Part shown: piece after piece, positions 1 to 13,648 of the stretch
Layout of the letters: every line of letters starts with the position of its first letter
Numbering within the stretch: the stretch's first letter is position 1
From: Cryptomeria japonica
Lineage: Eukaryota; Streptophyta; Pinopsida; Cupressales; Cupressaceae
DNA: 64,000 bases
Direction: 5' to 3'
Assembly: GCF_030272615.1 (NCBI RefSeq)
Contig: NC_081412.1
Span: 342,855,870 to 342,919,869 of the forward strand
The notes under the pieces: model-generated
Told to the model about the DNA's origin: nothing
The model's database searches: none
The model's input: the letters and a program-made list of their open reading frames with translations, nothing else
Position numbers and translations under genes: made by a program

Positions 1-739
1 CAATGCAGATCTGCTTTAGCTCCTCTTCACCTTCTACACTTACACTCTACAGGTATCACTTCTCTCCTCTGGTCTAGCAAGAATCACGTATCTCTTCTCA
101 TGGATACACACACACAACTTTTGCCAACAACCTCAGAAAGAAACACAACATTGACCTTATAGGAAAATAGATAGGTCGGTAGCATAAATTCTAAATCCTA
201 AACCTATTAGGTTAAGGAATTCAAACGGTTCAATCCTAATTGTTGATCACATTGCATTAAATGCAACAATCTTGATCCAAACTCAAGACATTCTCCATTG
301 TTCATTTTCTACCAATTTCATGGCGGCTGATAACCCATCACACGTTATCACCATTTATAGACTTCGCACATTCTCGAGGTAGATAAGAACAATCTCCTTC
401 ATTCAAGATCCTTCATGCACACAAGGCTTACATGGAAACATGACCTGTTCTTTGTTACCATGCTTACTCATCACACAAAGTCACCGGTTGAGCCACACAG
501 GCTTGAAGCACTTCAACCGAAAACCCTAAAGTTGAGACTACCAACCGGTAGTCATACAAAGCTTCCATGTGCCGATTCCCATAATCATATGTTAGTTCAC
601 CTTGAACAAACACACCACTTCACTTTGGCACAAATGCTGGTTCACAGTGTTATACCAGTTCTCTTCTCTTCATCATATTGACATCAATGACAACACACAA
701 TGTCATTATGTCCTCATACCGGTTCACATAATGCCAACA
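1..739 (-). repeat. Element A 3' LTR, truncated by the window edge
   Basis: Matches the second half of the LTR at 25573-27041 almost base for base and ends at the same point (atgccaaca). It is followed directly by a polypurine tract, as expected for the 3' LTR of a minus-strand element. The rest lies to the left of the window. Confidence 0.9.
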
Positions 740-753
740 ATCTCCCCCTTTGG
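740..753 (-). other. Polypurine tract of element A
   Basis: On the minus strand this reads AAAGGGGGAGAT immediately upstream of the 3' LTR. This is the expected position and composition for the plus-strand primer of reverse transcription. The following 754-981 is the 3' untranslated stretch between the RNase H stop and this tract. Confidence 0.8.
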
Positions 754-981
754 CATTGATGGCAATATACAAAGATATCTCTATGCTTCACATCTTCTCC
801 CCCAATTTCTGCAGATATCTTCTTCGCTTCACATCTTCTCCCCATTTGAGAACAATGCCAAAGTGGAGGCACAAGCTTCCCTATTCCATTATGCTGCTCC
901 CCTAAGGAGTAGCATCCTTCAACACATCAATCCAAAAAAAATTTGACTATGCAATACCTGACTGATGTGGAGCATATGCCT

Positions 982-1390
982 TTAGTTTACCTCCTGAAGG
1001 GGCAACACCCCTAATTCACCTCTTAAGTACATAAATGTAGCCTTTGGGAGAGGCTTGGTGAATATGTCTGCTAACTGCTCCGTACTGGAAACATGTTCCA
1101 GTGCAATCTCTTTGTTCTGAACCTTTTCCCTCAAGAAATGATACTTAAGCTCAAAGTGCTTGGTTCTAGAATGTAAAACCGGATTCTTGGAGATGTTAAT
1201 TGCACTAGTATTGTCACAAAATATACTTACCGGTTCAGATATAGGAACTTTGAAGCCATTTAATACATGCTTCATCCAGATTGTCTGAGTGTAGTTCATG
1301 AAAGTTGCAACATACTCTGCTTCCACTATAGACTGAGAGATACAACTCTACTTCTTACTCATCCATGAGACCAGTCTACCACCGAGAAAC
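982..1390 (-). pseudogene. Element A copia RNase H, C-terminal part
   Basis: C-terminal part of the copia polyprotein: RNase H, which removes the RNA strand during reverse transcription. Visible family motifs are VEAEYVA (the EAEY glutamate), CDNTSAINISKNP, a KHFELKYHFLRE block and ADIFTKPLP near the end, the usual end of copia pol. One in-frame TAG lies near 1348, after WMSKK. The upstream edge at 1390 is the insertion point of element C. The preceding codons (GGAFFLGG) resume at 13649, so the two pieces were one reading frame. Confidence 0.9.
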
Positions 1391-1879
1391 TGTAATGCCC
1401 CGCTAGGAAACCCCGAAGGGATAAAGCTAAAAACACTCATATGGAGTGTAAATATTTTTTTTTTTTAAGAGTTTTAATTAAAAAGACACAACATTGAGAT
1501 ACATTGGAGTTATCTAACGCTTAGATAACACAGCGGAAGGCTAAACAAACCTAAGGAGTTTCCCAACGTGATTACCTAACCTTACACCTAACTGAACTCG
1601 CGACATTTGATCCAATTAAGCTGGATGTCTTAATTACAAGTTAATACTTAAGACATGGATATACTATGTTCGATGAATTGACATTTTAGAATTTAGGAAG
1701 CGTTCATCTATTATGATTGGAGAGGAGGCTAACATGAGGGTATTTACTCAATGAATTTTAAACGTAGGCAACTTAAGAATTCTCCCATTAAGGTTTAAAT
1801 ATGGTTACCTTGGCAAGACCATCCATTTTAGATACAATATAATTAATATATCGAAGTTTATTTGTAGATGGTTAAAATG

Positions 1880-2480
1880 TATATAGCCAAAAGAGTTCAT
1901 CCATTGAAGTTAAAATGATGCTAAGAGATGAAGTTCATTCATTAAGGTGAAAATGTAATATAACCACATGAGTTCATCCATTTAATTAAAATATAGCTAA
2001 TAAGATGAAATTCATTCATTAAGGATTAAAATGTAAATACATAATGAACATCATCCATTAGGGTTAAAATATAACTAACTCGAAGAGTTCACCCATCATA
2101 GCTAAGGTAAAGTTGAGATGATGCAGTTCATTTATTAAGATTGAAATACAAATAACTAAATGAGTTCACCGCTTTTTAGTTCAATTATAGCTATTATGAT
2201 GAAGTTCATTTATAGATGTTGAAATGTGGGTAACCAATTGAATTCATCCCATTATAGTTAAAATGAAGCTAATTTGGTGAAGATTATTTATCTAGAATAA
2301 AACGTAAATAACTAAATAAATTCATCCCATTTAGTGAAATAAAGCTAATATGACGATGTTCATTTATTAAGATAAAAAGGTAAATAACCAAATGAGGTTC
2401 CTCCATTAGATTTTCAATTTAGATATTATGACAGTTAATCCCATAATAGATATCCATTCATTACGTTCAAATTTCATGCT
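1880..2480. repeat. Degenerate tandem repeats inside element C LTR
   Basis: About seven diverged units of roughly 80-90 bp recur here, each combining a gttcatccatt/gttcattcatt block with a ttaaaatgtaaataac-like block and an agctaat block. The same array is present in the right LTR at about 9890-10500, so it predates the insertion. Confidence 0.6.
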
Positions 2481-3654
2481 TTATGACAAGTTAATCCAAT
2501 AATTGCAACCTAGTGAGTTTCCTTCCATGCTTACTTCATTCATTAACATAAATAAAATATTTTTTTTATAATCATATTTACAATCTTTTACGACCCTAAT
2601 TACTACATTTAACAAGAGGACTTTATTCATTAATTCAAGAAATAACTTCATTAAATCCCCATTAAACACTTATGAAATGCAACCATACATGCTAGCTCTA
2701 AGAATGAAACAAGAGAGACAAACGCATCACATAACATAGATATGATCTCGGAGTTCACCCCTAGAGGGCTACATCTCCAGGTTTGCTCAACTGCAAGAAC
2801 CCTCTGGCAATTATTTAAGTTAAGATTACATAAGGTTCATGTCATTTACATCTCTGCCTTTTTTGGTAAACACAACTACTATACAATGACCACTTCGGTC
2901 AATAATTACATAAATTTGATCTTGCCATATTTCCTTTTGTCTATATCACAAAAGTGAAGGAGGGTGTAACTAAACCATTTATTTTTACAAATGAGGATAT
3001 CATTAACTTATCAATTTCCAAATCGATGCATTATTAATTTTTCTGATAATTCAATAGCATATCATTTGAGTTTTCAGAATGGCCAATGTTAAATATCCCA
3101 TTTTCCAATTACTCCTATACTTTAGTATTCTCTTTCTAAGTTTCCCTTATGTCCTATAACATCTAAATCCAAAAATAATATGCACTTGGATAATATATAA
3201 ATTTAAACATCTCCGAATAATAAATATGATTTATTTCATAAATTTCCATCAAAAGAGGGTTATTCTATCTATCCCCAAAGGAGTATTTTCTCATTTAAAC
3301 AGGTTCCCAACTTCAATATTAATCATTATATAATTGTTAGTCCCTGGGTAATAAAATATAATCAATTAATATTTTAATAATACACGATTTTCATTTAATT
3401 ATTATTATTAAAAAATATATATATTAATCTCATTAAAAATATATATATATTAATAAACAATTTGGATAAATCATAGATTTCAAACTTAATATTAATTAGT
3501 ATATGTTTATTAACCCTTGTTAATAAACTATATAATAATAATATTTAACACTAAAATTAAAATGTACTTTTCTTCTTTTTTTTTAAACAAAAATTACTTT
3601 ATGCAATAAAGAATGTTTTTTTTTTAAATTAAAAAAACTTTTAAATAATGAAAT

Positions 3655-3860
3655 CACGGGGGAGTCATAGTGGGGCCCACCGCGGCGCCGCTCACTACGG
3701 CCACCATGGGCGTCCACCGCAGGCGCAGCTCCCTGCGGCCGCCGCAGGCGCAGACCCCTGTGGCCGCTGCAGGTGCAGGTAGCTGTGGAACCCGTGGAGG
3801 TAGGAGGGGAAGGGGGTGGCAGCGCGAGCCGAGCTTCAGCTCCTCCGCCGTCAAACCCTA
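3655..3860. repeat. GC-rich minisatellite island in element C left LTR
   Basis: A CpG-rich island of about 200 bp in otherwise AT-rich DNA. It holds about three units of roughly 26 bp, built on CCGCAGGCGCAG followed by CCCTGCGG. A minus-strand frame (3654-3854) rich in Pro, Ala and Arg crosses it, but it is not conserved in the other LTR and is probably not a protein. The island ends in AAACCCTAACC. Confidence 0.65.
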
Positions 3861-5628
3861 ACCCAAAAATATATCATTTTTTTCAATTTCGTTTTCTTTT
3901 TCTTTTTTTTAAATAAAATAAAAACCTTAGAATTTATTTAAAATAAAAAAAAACTAAAATATAAACTAAAATAAACTCCCACTAAAAAAACCCAGATCTC
4001 ATTCACAACCACAGTCATATATATTTTTTTTTCCAAAATGTTAAAACATTAAAATGGGGAAAATTTTCTCAACAAGATCATGATTCTCCAATACACATAT
4101 GGATAAAATCCCATCTATCTATTTTTTTTTTAAACAATCTTGACCCAAAAACAAATCAATATTCTCAAACTAAAAACTTAAATCTTAAGAGCATTCATGG
4201 ATATTTTAAAACCAGCATTTCATGAAGAACAACAAAATATTTTATTTTTTTTGATTTAGCAAAGAACAAAAGGGAAAACCGAAATCCTACCTCTTTAGCA
4301 TTCCTGGTAAGATTCGAAGAAAAGCCCCCAATCCTGCAGCTGTAGAAATCCATCCTTGCAAAAATTCCCAAATCTCCATCCCAATATTTTTTTCTTTCCC
4401 AAAAACTCAACAACCCCCAAAATATTTTTCAACCTAGGTTAAATGAATCACCTTTTGACCTAATTTCTAATTTTGAAATTTAAGCACTTTTTAAATAAAA
4501 AGAAAATAATAATTCTTTTCAACTATTCAATTAATTTAACTTGATTTTCTAATTAAAATGCTTCTCTCTTATTAAATTTTAATTTCTCAATATTAATTAA
4601 GCCAACATTTATATTTTGCAATAATGACAAGGGTAAATATTTAATTAAATTAATTCCCAAAATCAATATTTCACACTATATCAAATTTACTTCTAAATTA
4701 AACTTGCTTTTCTAATAACAAATGATTTTCTTAAATAAGTAAAATTAACCTTTCTTTTCCAAAATGCAAAAGAGGTTAATTTTATTATATTTCAAATAAC
4801 TTTAAATATTTCCTTTTTAAAATGCATAAACTAATTAAATTCATTCTTTAAAATTAATCATTAAATTAAATTCGCTACAACATAAATAAAGCGATCTTTT
4901 TAATTAATGATTAATCACCTAAAAGAAGCCTATTTATTTTGATTTCTCAACTACTAATGCGTGAATGAACACATTAATTCAAATTAAATACTTAAGCTTG
5001 CTACAAATATAAATAAAGCGATCTCTTAGATTAACGATTAATCATATAAAAGAAACCTATCTATTTTAATTTCTTAATTACTAATGCATAAATCAACACA
5101 TTAAATTGAATTAAATACTTAGGATAAAATACTCCATTTACCACACGCAAGGCATGCAAACCAAGAAAATCCACCAATCACACGACACGCAACCCAAACG
5201 AAAAAGGAACCCAAAGGACCACACACAACGCTCACTTGATCATGGCTAAGGCAAGACGAGAGTTTTATGACCACCTAATCCAAATTCTAAGGATGAAGGG
5301 GGTATACTCAACCCTGCAAATCTTGATGGAGGCGAACCTCGCACCTAGGCAGTATAGTACCTGCAATCTCCTGCAACCATGAGTCACGCAAGCATACATA
5401 TATATACATATTCAATGAAGGCATTAGCTCGAGATTTATAAGAAGAATTAGGGAACAATTACATTACGCAAGAATCGATGCAAAAGAACAATAATAGGTA
5501 TGCACAATTATTTATATTATCTAATCTACAACATTACATCACGGTTAATCAACTATTCAAGAATGCCACATAGGAAGTCAACCAAGGTCAAATGAATTTT
5601 ACAAGGCCGACTAGGGTAGGGCATTACA

Positions 5629-5641
5629 TTCTCCCCCCCTA
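5629..5641 (-). other. Polypurine tract of element C
   Basis: On the minus strand TAGGGGGGGAGAA abuts the left LTR, the expected plus-strand priming site. Confidence 0.8.
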
Positions 5642-8600
5642 GGCTCTGACTTACTCCTGCAAGTCACAAGGCTAAGCGGAAATCATACAACACATATTAG
5701 CCCTGAAACTCAATTAACAATTCTCAATTTGCACAAACAAATATTTTGTCAACAATTAAAACATTATTTATAAATCCTCTACGAATGTCATTATCCATTA
5801 ACAGAATGCATCTAAAATCATACACTTCTTAAAATATTCTAGAATTTACACACAATCATAGTAGAGAAACGAGAATTTTTCCTTCCTTTCATTACACCAA
5901 TTTAATGCATTACAAGATATAGACAACAGTTACCATAATCACCTATCAAACATGACAATAAAACATGCCATCAAGATCAAATTCTTTCACCCATACCTCT
6001 TTTAGCCAAACTTTATCACATAGAACTAGCTTCAAATATAAATTTCTACAATCAAGTTAACTTTCAATAAATAAGAGCAATGTATATAACTCAATTGTTT
6101 ACACTTTCCAGGCATATAAGAACCTTTCCAATGACTATGTCCCATAACATAGTGACAAGTTAATACCATTTAATCCATGATCACACATAGTAACTATCCA
6201 CATAACTGGAATTTGCACAACACAAAAGGCCACATGTGAGCATGTCTAATGCTCAGTCAAAGATAACATGCACGATCAACATCTCTATACCTGATCTTAG
6301 AACAAATAACATTATCATAAATATCCAAACTCTCACTCAAGGGCTTGATCATGCTAGGGTACACCATAGCGGTGCTACCTTCCATACAAGACCCTTGTGA
6401 ACATCCCTTGTTGTGTAAGGTGTTTAGCCTCCAAGAGATAGTCACCACTCATAGGTAGGTAGTGGATCCTAGCTGTCTCATAGCCTCACATACCCCCATC
6501 CTCAAGGTTCCCTACATCTACTTCCTCATATACACTCATCCAAGACCGTTTCCTACGTTCTTGGAGAGGAATTCACATTGCAACACAAGACCAGCATATG
6601 GAAACAACAAGGATAAACTGGTTTAGCCACCCAAGTACATAAGAATAAAGATAATAATCATCAATTCCAACAGTAAGACAAGAAAATAATTTCTAGAATT
6701 GCAACATCAAATCAAGTAAGATCAAGATTGCAAGATTGTGGCTAAACTTTCAAGGTCAAAATAAAATAAATTGCTGGCCCACAAGGAAATAAATAAATAA
6801 ATAAAAGAAAATCATAAGTGCACATTACATCACTACGTGACTAGCAGCTAGCCACCAACGAGGAAGGAAGGAACAATCGTCTAGCTATCGTAGTAGCTCA
6901 TCATGTGGTGTGGCCTAGTCCCACATCCACATGGTATGGCAGTATGCACCTCGACATCACCCCGCATCACGTCGTCAAGCGGCATGGCTCTACCCTAAAC
7001 CTGTCAGTAGGCCACATGTCAATTTCTACTACATCTCACATCGTGTCTCAACACGACATGACAATACTCCAAGTGGAAAGGGCACGCAATGGACGTATCC
7101 CGCATGGCAGTGTACCTCACGAATAAGGCACGCGCATGTCACACCCCGCATAGCAATGTTCCTCTCAGGATACTCGCCGTAAGCCAGAGGTATACATGGC
7201 TAAGGTCTACCCACAAGTCTACCAACACTAGTCAATTGGCAGCTCATGTGAAAATAACACACCTCTCATGAAGACAAGGAAAAAGATGCTCCAATAAAAT
7301 CCATCAATATGCTCAAGAACTGTCATCTATATGCTCAAAATAAGGGATAGGAATTAGGCTGGCACACATGAACCTCATAAATTGGTTCATCGCAAGGGAA
7401 AGTATTGAGTACACCTATAATACAATTTCATTATATAACTATATTTTTCCTCAAGATAGGGAAGCTAAAGTCGTTTCGCGTCGACATTACTCGTACGTTG
7501 TTCATACTATTCAAGGAACGGTGACTTCTAATACTACCCCTTCACATATTGACTTATCAACAACCCGTGGGTTGGCACTCAGTAAGGAAACAAATATGCA
7601 ACATCACATAAATAGGTATGGTTTCCCATACTCATAAGCAAACATATCCCCCATGGTTGATTACTTCACCATCCCATGGCACACATAGCAAGTATGGGTT
7701 TCTTACAACACACAAAGAATAGCACCATTACTGGTTCAGTCACATTTACGAGGAGTACTTCTCAATACGCTGTCATCTACTTAAGAGAAGTTTTAATTAT
7801 GCTTTTCACATGAATCACTAAATAAATTTTACTCTAGATACACGTACTGAAATTCTTTAACAATTCAATTTTAACAAGGAAATAATGTCATTCCGATATC
7901 TTTCTCAATTTCCACTAAGCATTTTCATTCACATTACTAACTATGCAATTTTCTTTTCCAAGATGAAAAACTTTCCTCATTCAATTAGAAGCCAAAGCAA
8001 ACATACAATGTCATATGCATTATAAAAATTATTCTTAAATCACTGCATTCCTAATAGCATTTCAAAAACAACAAACCCTATAATTTAGGCAAGAGGAGGA
8101 AGAGAGTTGGGAAATCAACTATTTCCTACAAATACACAAGATCAACAAGATCACACTATATGCTTAGATATAAGTCTATCATTTTAGTTGCATGGTTTTC
8201 ATTTCACTATCTTTTAGGAGGGTGCCAAAAACAACCTAACATGACATTTCCAATTATTATTGTTGCAATATAATGTTCTAGTTTTTTTTGAACAAGAAAT
8301 CAAGACAAACATTTTTTCGGTAGTACAAGTCTTCTTGGGAACACTCACTATTCTTAATTCAATACAACAATACATCAAAATCTGCAACCTAACATTGAAA
8401 GTCAAATTACAACAAAAAGGTAAATGAGGAGCTATCTACTAATACTACACATTAATGCATACAAATTAACAAGTCTTTCATTTGCTCTTTCTAAACACAA
8501 TAAGACAATTATCTATATCCAAAGGCAAGTTAAATGGAGCGTTGCTAAAATAGGTCCTAAATCAATTGGTTTGAATAAGCACATAAAACAATCTTTCGTG

Positions 8601-9389
8601 GAACACATTAATACACTCTTGAAGCTACTATAACATGTTCTCTTTTGGTACTTCTTTCACAACAAAGCAATTTTCACAAGATCAACTATGCGCATATTAA
8701 TGCACCTTACTTAAGATGGAATTTAATTGTATTACTCCTACAAAGCACATGGAGAATCCTTAACATAAACATACAATTTTCTCTCAATAATCAATATTTA
8801 ACTTTCAAACCAAACCCCTTTATAATCTAAAAACACATAAGCGTTATAAGGCTCACACAAGGGATCAAGAAATATCATCCTTTCTCTTGCAATAAGAAAA
8901 CTCACCTTTAAGGGATAGTTACACAAATAACAAACATTTTAAATTTCTGGGGAGAGAGAGGAAGAAGGGTGATAATCATTCATTTTACTACATAGTAAGC
9001 ATTTAATATTTGCCATACTCATCCTTTAAGTGGACAACACTAAGATAGATCATAACCATAACAAGCACATTTCGTACTTTTAGATTCAAGACAATACCAA
9101 CCAACCCAGATGGATTAGTCAAAAGAGTAAAACAAATCAAGAACGAAGGTACATACGATTCTCTTTTACAATAAGAGAAGTCGTAGACCAAGACATTAAT
9201 AAGTAACAAAACACATACAATCACTCCAAAGCACCCACATCAAGAAGGTGAAAACAAGGTGTGAACACACGTGTTACACACAAGTTAAGGTATGCTCAAT
9301 CACACGCACATGACAAGCATACAACATAAGGTAGATACACCTCACACCAACTAAGGCCACAAGCAAAACTAGAGATCCTAGTGTTGCAA

Positions 9390-9407
9390 CATGGGCTTTG
9401 ATACCAA
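9390..9407 (-). other. Primer binding site of element C
   Basis: On the minus strand TTGGTATCAAAGCCCATG lies one base from the end of the 5' LTR. The first part matches the complement of the 3' end of plant initiator Met tRNA, with one change. Confidence 0.8.
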
Positions 9408-9408
9408 G

Positions 9409-12400
9409 TGTAATGCCCTGCCAGGAAACCCCGAAGGGATAAAGCTAAAAACACTCATATGGAGTGTAAATATATATTTTTTAAAGAGTTTTAATTAAAA
9501 AGACACAACATTAAGATACATTGGAGTTATCTAACCCTTAGATAACACAGCGGAAGGTTAAATGAACCTAAGGAGTTTCCCAACGTGATTATGTAACCTT
9601 ACACCTAACTCAACTCATGAAATTTGATCCAATTAAGCTAGATGTCTTAATTACAAGTTAATACTTAAGACATGGATATACTATGTTCGATGAATTGATA
9701 TTTTAGAATTTAGGAAGCGTTCATCTATTATGATTGGAGAGGAGGCTAACATGAGGGTATTTACTCAATGAATTTTAAACGTAGGCAACTTAAGAATTCT
9801 CCCATTAAGGTTTAAATATGGTTACCTTGGCGAGACCATCCATTTTAGATACAATATAAATAATATATCAAAGTTTATTTGTAGGTGGTTAAAATGTATA
9901 TAGCCAAAAGAGTTCATCCATTGAAGTTAAAATGATGCTAAGAGATGAAGTTCATTCATTAAGGTGAAAATGTAATATAACCACATGAGTTCATCCATTT
10001 AATTAAAATATAGCTAATAAGATGAAATTCATTCATTAAGGATTAAAATGTAAATACATAATGAACATCATCCATTAGGGTTAAAATATAACTAACTCGA
10101 TGAGTTCATCCATCATGGCTAAGGTAAAGTTGAGATGATGCAGTTTATTTATTAAGATTGAAATACAAATAACTAAATGAGTTCACCCCTTTTTAGTTCA
10201 ATTATAGCTATTATGATGAAGTTCATTTATAGATGTTGAAATGTGGGTAACCAATTGAGTTCATCCCATTATAGTTAAAATGAAGCTAATTTGGTGAAGA
10301 TTATTTATCTAGAATAAAACGTAAATAACTAAATAAATTCATCCCATTTAGTGAAATAAAGCTAATATGACGATGTTCATTTATTAAGATAAAAAGGTAA
10401 ATAACCAAATGAGGTTCCTCCATTAGATTTTCAATTTCGATATTATGATAGTTAATCCCATAATAGATATCCATTCATTACGTTCAAATTTCATGCTTTA
10501 TGACAAGTTAATATAATAATTGCAACCTAGTGAGTTTCCTTCCATGCTTACTTCATTCATTAACATAAATAAAATATTTTTTTTATAATCATATTTACAA
10601 TATTTTACGACCCTAATTACTACATTTAACAAGAGGACTTTATTCATGCATTCAAGAAATAACTTCATTAAATCCCCATTAAACACTTATGAAATGCAAC
10701 CATACATGCTAGCTCTAAGAATGAAACAAGAGAGACAAAAGCATCACATAACACAGATATGATCTCGGAGTTCACCCCTAGAGGGCTACATCTCCGGGTC
10801 TGCTCAACTGCAAGACCCCTCTGGCAATTATTTAAGTTAAGATTACATAAGGTTCATGTCATTTACATCTCTGCCTTTTTTGGTGAACACAACCACTATA
10901 CAACGACCACTTCGGTCAATAATTACATAAATTTGATCTTGCCATATTTCCTTTTGTCTATATCACAAAAGGGAAGGAGGGCCTAACTAAACCATTTATT
11001 TTTACAAATGAGGATATCATTAACTTATCAATTTCCACATCGATGCATTATTAATTTTTCGAATAATTCAATAGCATATCATTTGAGTTTTCAGAATGGC
11101 CAATGTTAAATATCCCATTTTCCAATTACTCCTATACTTTAGTATTCTCTTTCTAAATTTCCCTTATGTCCTATAACATCTAAATCCAAAAATAATATGC
11201 ACTTGGATAATATATAAATTTAAACACCTTCGAATAATAAATATGATTTATTTAATAAATTTTCATTAAAAGAGGGTTATTCTATCTATCCCCAAAGGAG
11301 TATTTCCTCATTTAAACAGGTTCCCAACTTCAATATTAATTATTATATAATTGTTAGCCCCTGTGTAAAAAAATATAATCAATTAATATTTTAATAATAC
11401 ACGATTTTCATTTAATTATTATTATTAATATATATATATATATTAATAAACAATTTGGATAAATCATAGATTTCAAACTTTATATTAATTAGTATATGTT
11501 TATTAACCCTTGTTAATAAACTATATAATAATAATATTTAACACTAAAATTAAAATGAACTTTTCTTCTTTTTTTTAAACAAAAATTACTTTATGCAATA
11601 AAGAATGTTTTATTTTCTTTTTTTTTAATAAATAAATTAAAAAAACTTTTAAATAATGAAATCACGAGGGAGTCACTACGGGGCCCACTGCAGTGCCACT
11701 CACTGCAGCCACCGCGGGCACAGCTCCCTGTGGTCACCGCGGGTGTAGACCCCTGCGGCCCCTTGCGGGCACAGGTCCTGTGGCCGTTGCGGGCGCAGGT
11801 AGCTGCGGAACCCGCGGGGGTAGGAGGGGAAGGGGGCAGCGGCGTGCGCTGAGCTTCGACTCTTCCGCTGTCAAACCCTAACCTAGAAATATATCATTTT
11901 TTTCAATTTCGTTTTCTTTTTCTTTTTTTTAAATAAAATAAAAACCTTAGAATTTATTTAAAATAAAAAAAAACTAAAATATAAACTAAAATAAACTTCC
12001 ACTAAAAAAACCTAGATCTCATTCACAACCACAGTCATTTTTATTTTTTTTCCAGAATGTTAAAACAATAAAATGGGGAAAATTTTCTCAACAAGATCAT
12101 GATTCTCCAATACACATATGGATAAAATCCAATCTATCTATTATTTTTTTAAACAATCTTGACCCAAAAACAAATCAATATTCTCAAACTAAAAACTTAA
12201 ATCTTAAGAGCATTCATGGATATTTTAAAACTAGCATTTCATGAAGAACAACCAAATACCATTTTTTTATTTATTTAGCAAAGAACAAAAGGGAAAACCG
12301 GAATCCTACCTCTTTAGCATTCCTGGTAAGATTCAAAGAAAAGCCCCCAATCCTGCAGCTATAGAAATCCACCCTTGCAAAAATCCCCAAATCTCCATCC

Positions 12401-13648
12401 CAATATTTTTTTCTTTTCCAAAAACTCAACAACCCCCAAAATATTTTTCAACCTAGGTTAAATGAATTACCTTTTGACCTAATTTCTAATTTCAAAATTT
12501 AAGCACTTTTTAAATAAAAAGGAAATAAAAATTCTTTTCAACTATTCAATTAATTTAACTTGATTTTCTAATTAAAATGCTTCTCTCTTATTAAATTTTA
12601 ATTTCTCAATATTAATTAAGCCAACATTTATATTTCGCAATATTGACAAGGGTAAATATTTAATTAAATTAATTCCCAAAATCAATCTTTCACACTATAT
12701 CAAATTTACTTCTAAATTAAACTTGCTTTTCTAATAACAAATGATTTTCTTAAATAAGTAAAATTAACCTTTCTTTTCCAAAATGCAAAAGAGGTTAATT
12801 TAATTATATTTCAAATAACTTTAAATATTTCCTTTTTAAAACGCATAAACTAATTAAATTCATTTTTTTCAATTAATCATTAAATTAAATTCGCTACAAC
12901 ATAAATAAAGCGATCTTTTTAATTAATGATTAATCACCTAAAAGAAGCCTATTTATTTTGATTTCTCAACTACTAATGCGTGAATGAACACATTAATTCA
13001 AATTAAATACTTAAGCTTGCTACAAATATAAATAAAGCGATCTCTTAGATTAACGATTAATCATATAAAAGAAACCTATCTATTTTAATTTCTGAATTAC
13101 TAATGCATAAATCAACATATTAAATTGAATTAAATACTTAGGATAAAATACTCCATTTACCACACGCAAGGCACGCAAACCAAGAAAATCCACTAATCAC
13201 ACGACACGCAACCCAAACGAAAAAGGAACCCAAAGGACCACACACAACGCTCACCTGATCATGGCTAAGGCAAGACGAGAGTTTTATGACCACCTAATCC
13301 AAATTCTAAGGATGAAGGGGGTATACTCAACCCTGCGAATCTTGATGGAGGCGAACCTCGCACCTAGGTGGTATAGTACTTGCTATCTCCTGCAACCATG
13401 AGTCACGCAAGCATACATATATATACATATTCAATGAAGGCGTTAGCTCAAGATTTATAAGAAGAATTAGGGAACAATTACATTTACGCAAGAATCGACG
13501 CAAACGCACAATAATAGGTATGCATAATTATTTATATTATCTAATCTACAACATTACATCAGGGTTAATCAACCATTCAAGAATGCCACATAGGAAGTCA
13601 ACCAAGGTCAAACGGGTTTTACAAGGCCGACTAGGGTAGGGCATTACA
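9409..13648 (-). repeat. Element C right LTR (5' LTR), 4.24 kb
   Basis: Direct copy of 1391-5628 with the same TGTAATGCCC and GGGCATTACA ends. Adjacent to the PBS, so it is the 5' LTR of this minus-strand element. Confidence 0.92.
11665..11880. repeat. GC-rich minisatellite island in element C right LTR
   Basis: Equivalent of the island at 3655-3860, but with about four units rather than three. It is diverged mainly by C/T and G/A changes, as expected for methylated CpG decay plus a unit gain or loss. Confidence 0.6.

Larger units (their letters stand above)
1391..5628 (-). repeat. Element C left LTR (3' LTR), 4.24 kb
   Basis: Direct copy of 9409-13648. Very AT-rich apart from a sharp GC-rich island at 3655-3860. 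Contains degenerate short tandem repeats near its left end. Small reading frames in it look like chance frames, since they are not preserved between the two LTRs except by simple identity. Confidence 0.92.
5629..9408 (-). other. Non-coding interior of element C
   Basis: The 3.78 kb between the two LTRs. No frame longer than about 90 codons and no gag, protease, RT, RNase H or integrase motif in any frame. One stretch (about 6840-7260) is less AT-rich and contains several short frames with no recognised content. Absence of pol is what makes this element LARD-like; packaging and dimerisation signals would be expected here, but I cannot point to them. Confidence 0.8.
1391..13648 (-). mobile_element. 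Element C: LARD-like non-autonomous LTR retrotransposon
   Basis: A 12,258-bp element with two long direct repeats (1391-5628 and 9409-13648), each starting TGTAATGCCC and ending GGGCATTACA, a perfect 10-bp terminal inverted repeat. The 3.78-kb interior has no recognisable gag or pol frame. The PBS (9390-9407) and PPT (5629-5641) place it on the minus strand. Flanking bases are gaaac on the left and gaaag on the right: a 5-bp target duplication with one substitution, or a 4-bp one. LTRs of about 4 kb with a non-coding interior match the published LARD class. It must be mobilised in trans, if at all. The LTRs differ by only a few per cent by eye, so it is younger than its copia host A. Confidence 0.9.

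Noticed and set aside
3654-3861. Pro/Ala/Arg-rich ORFs on both strands of the GC island
   Set aside because: Open frames are expected in GC-rich DNA on both strands. The sister LTR does not keep the frames.
6905-7271. Overlapping small ORFs in the less AT-rich part of element C interior
   Set aside because: Three overlapping frames of similar length, no family motif, and non-coding composition.
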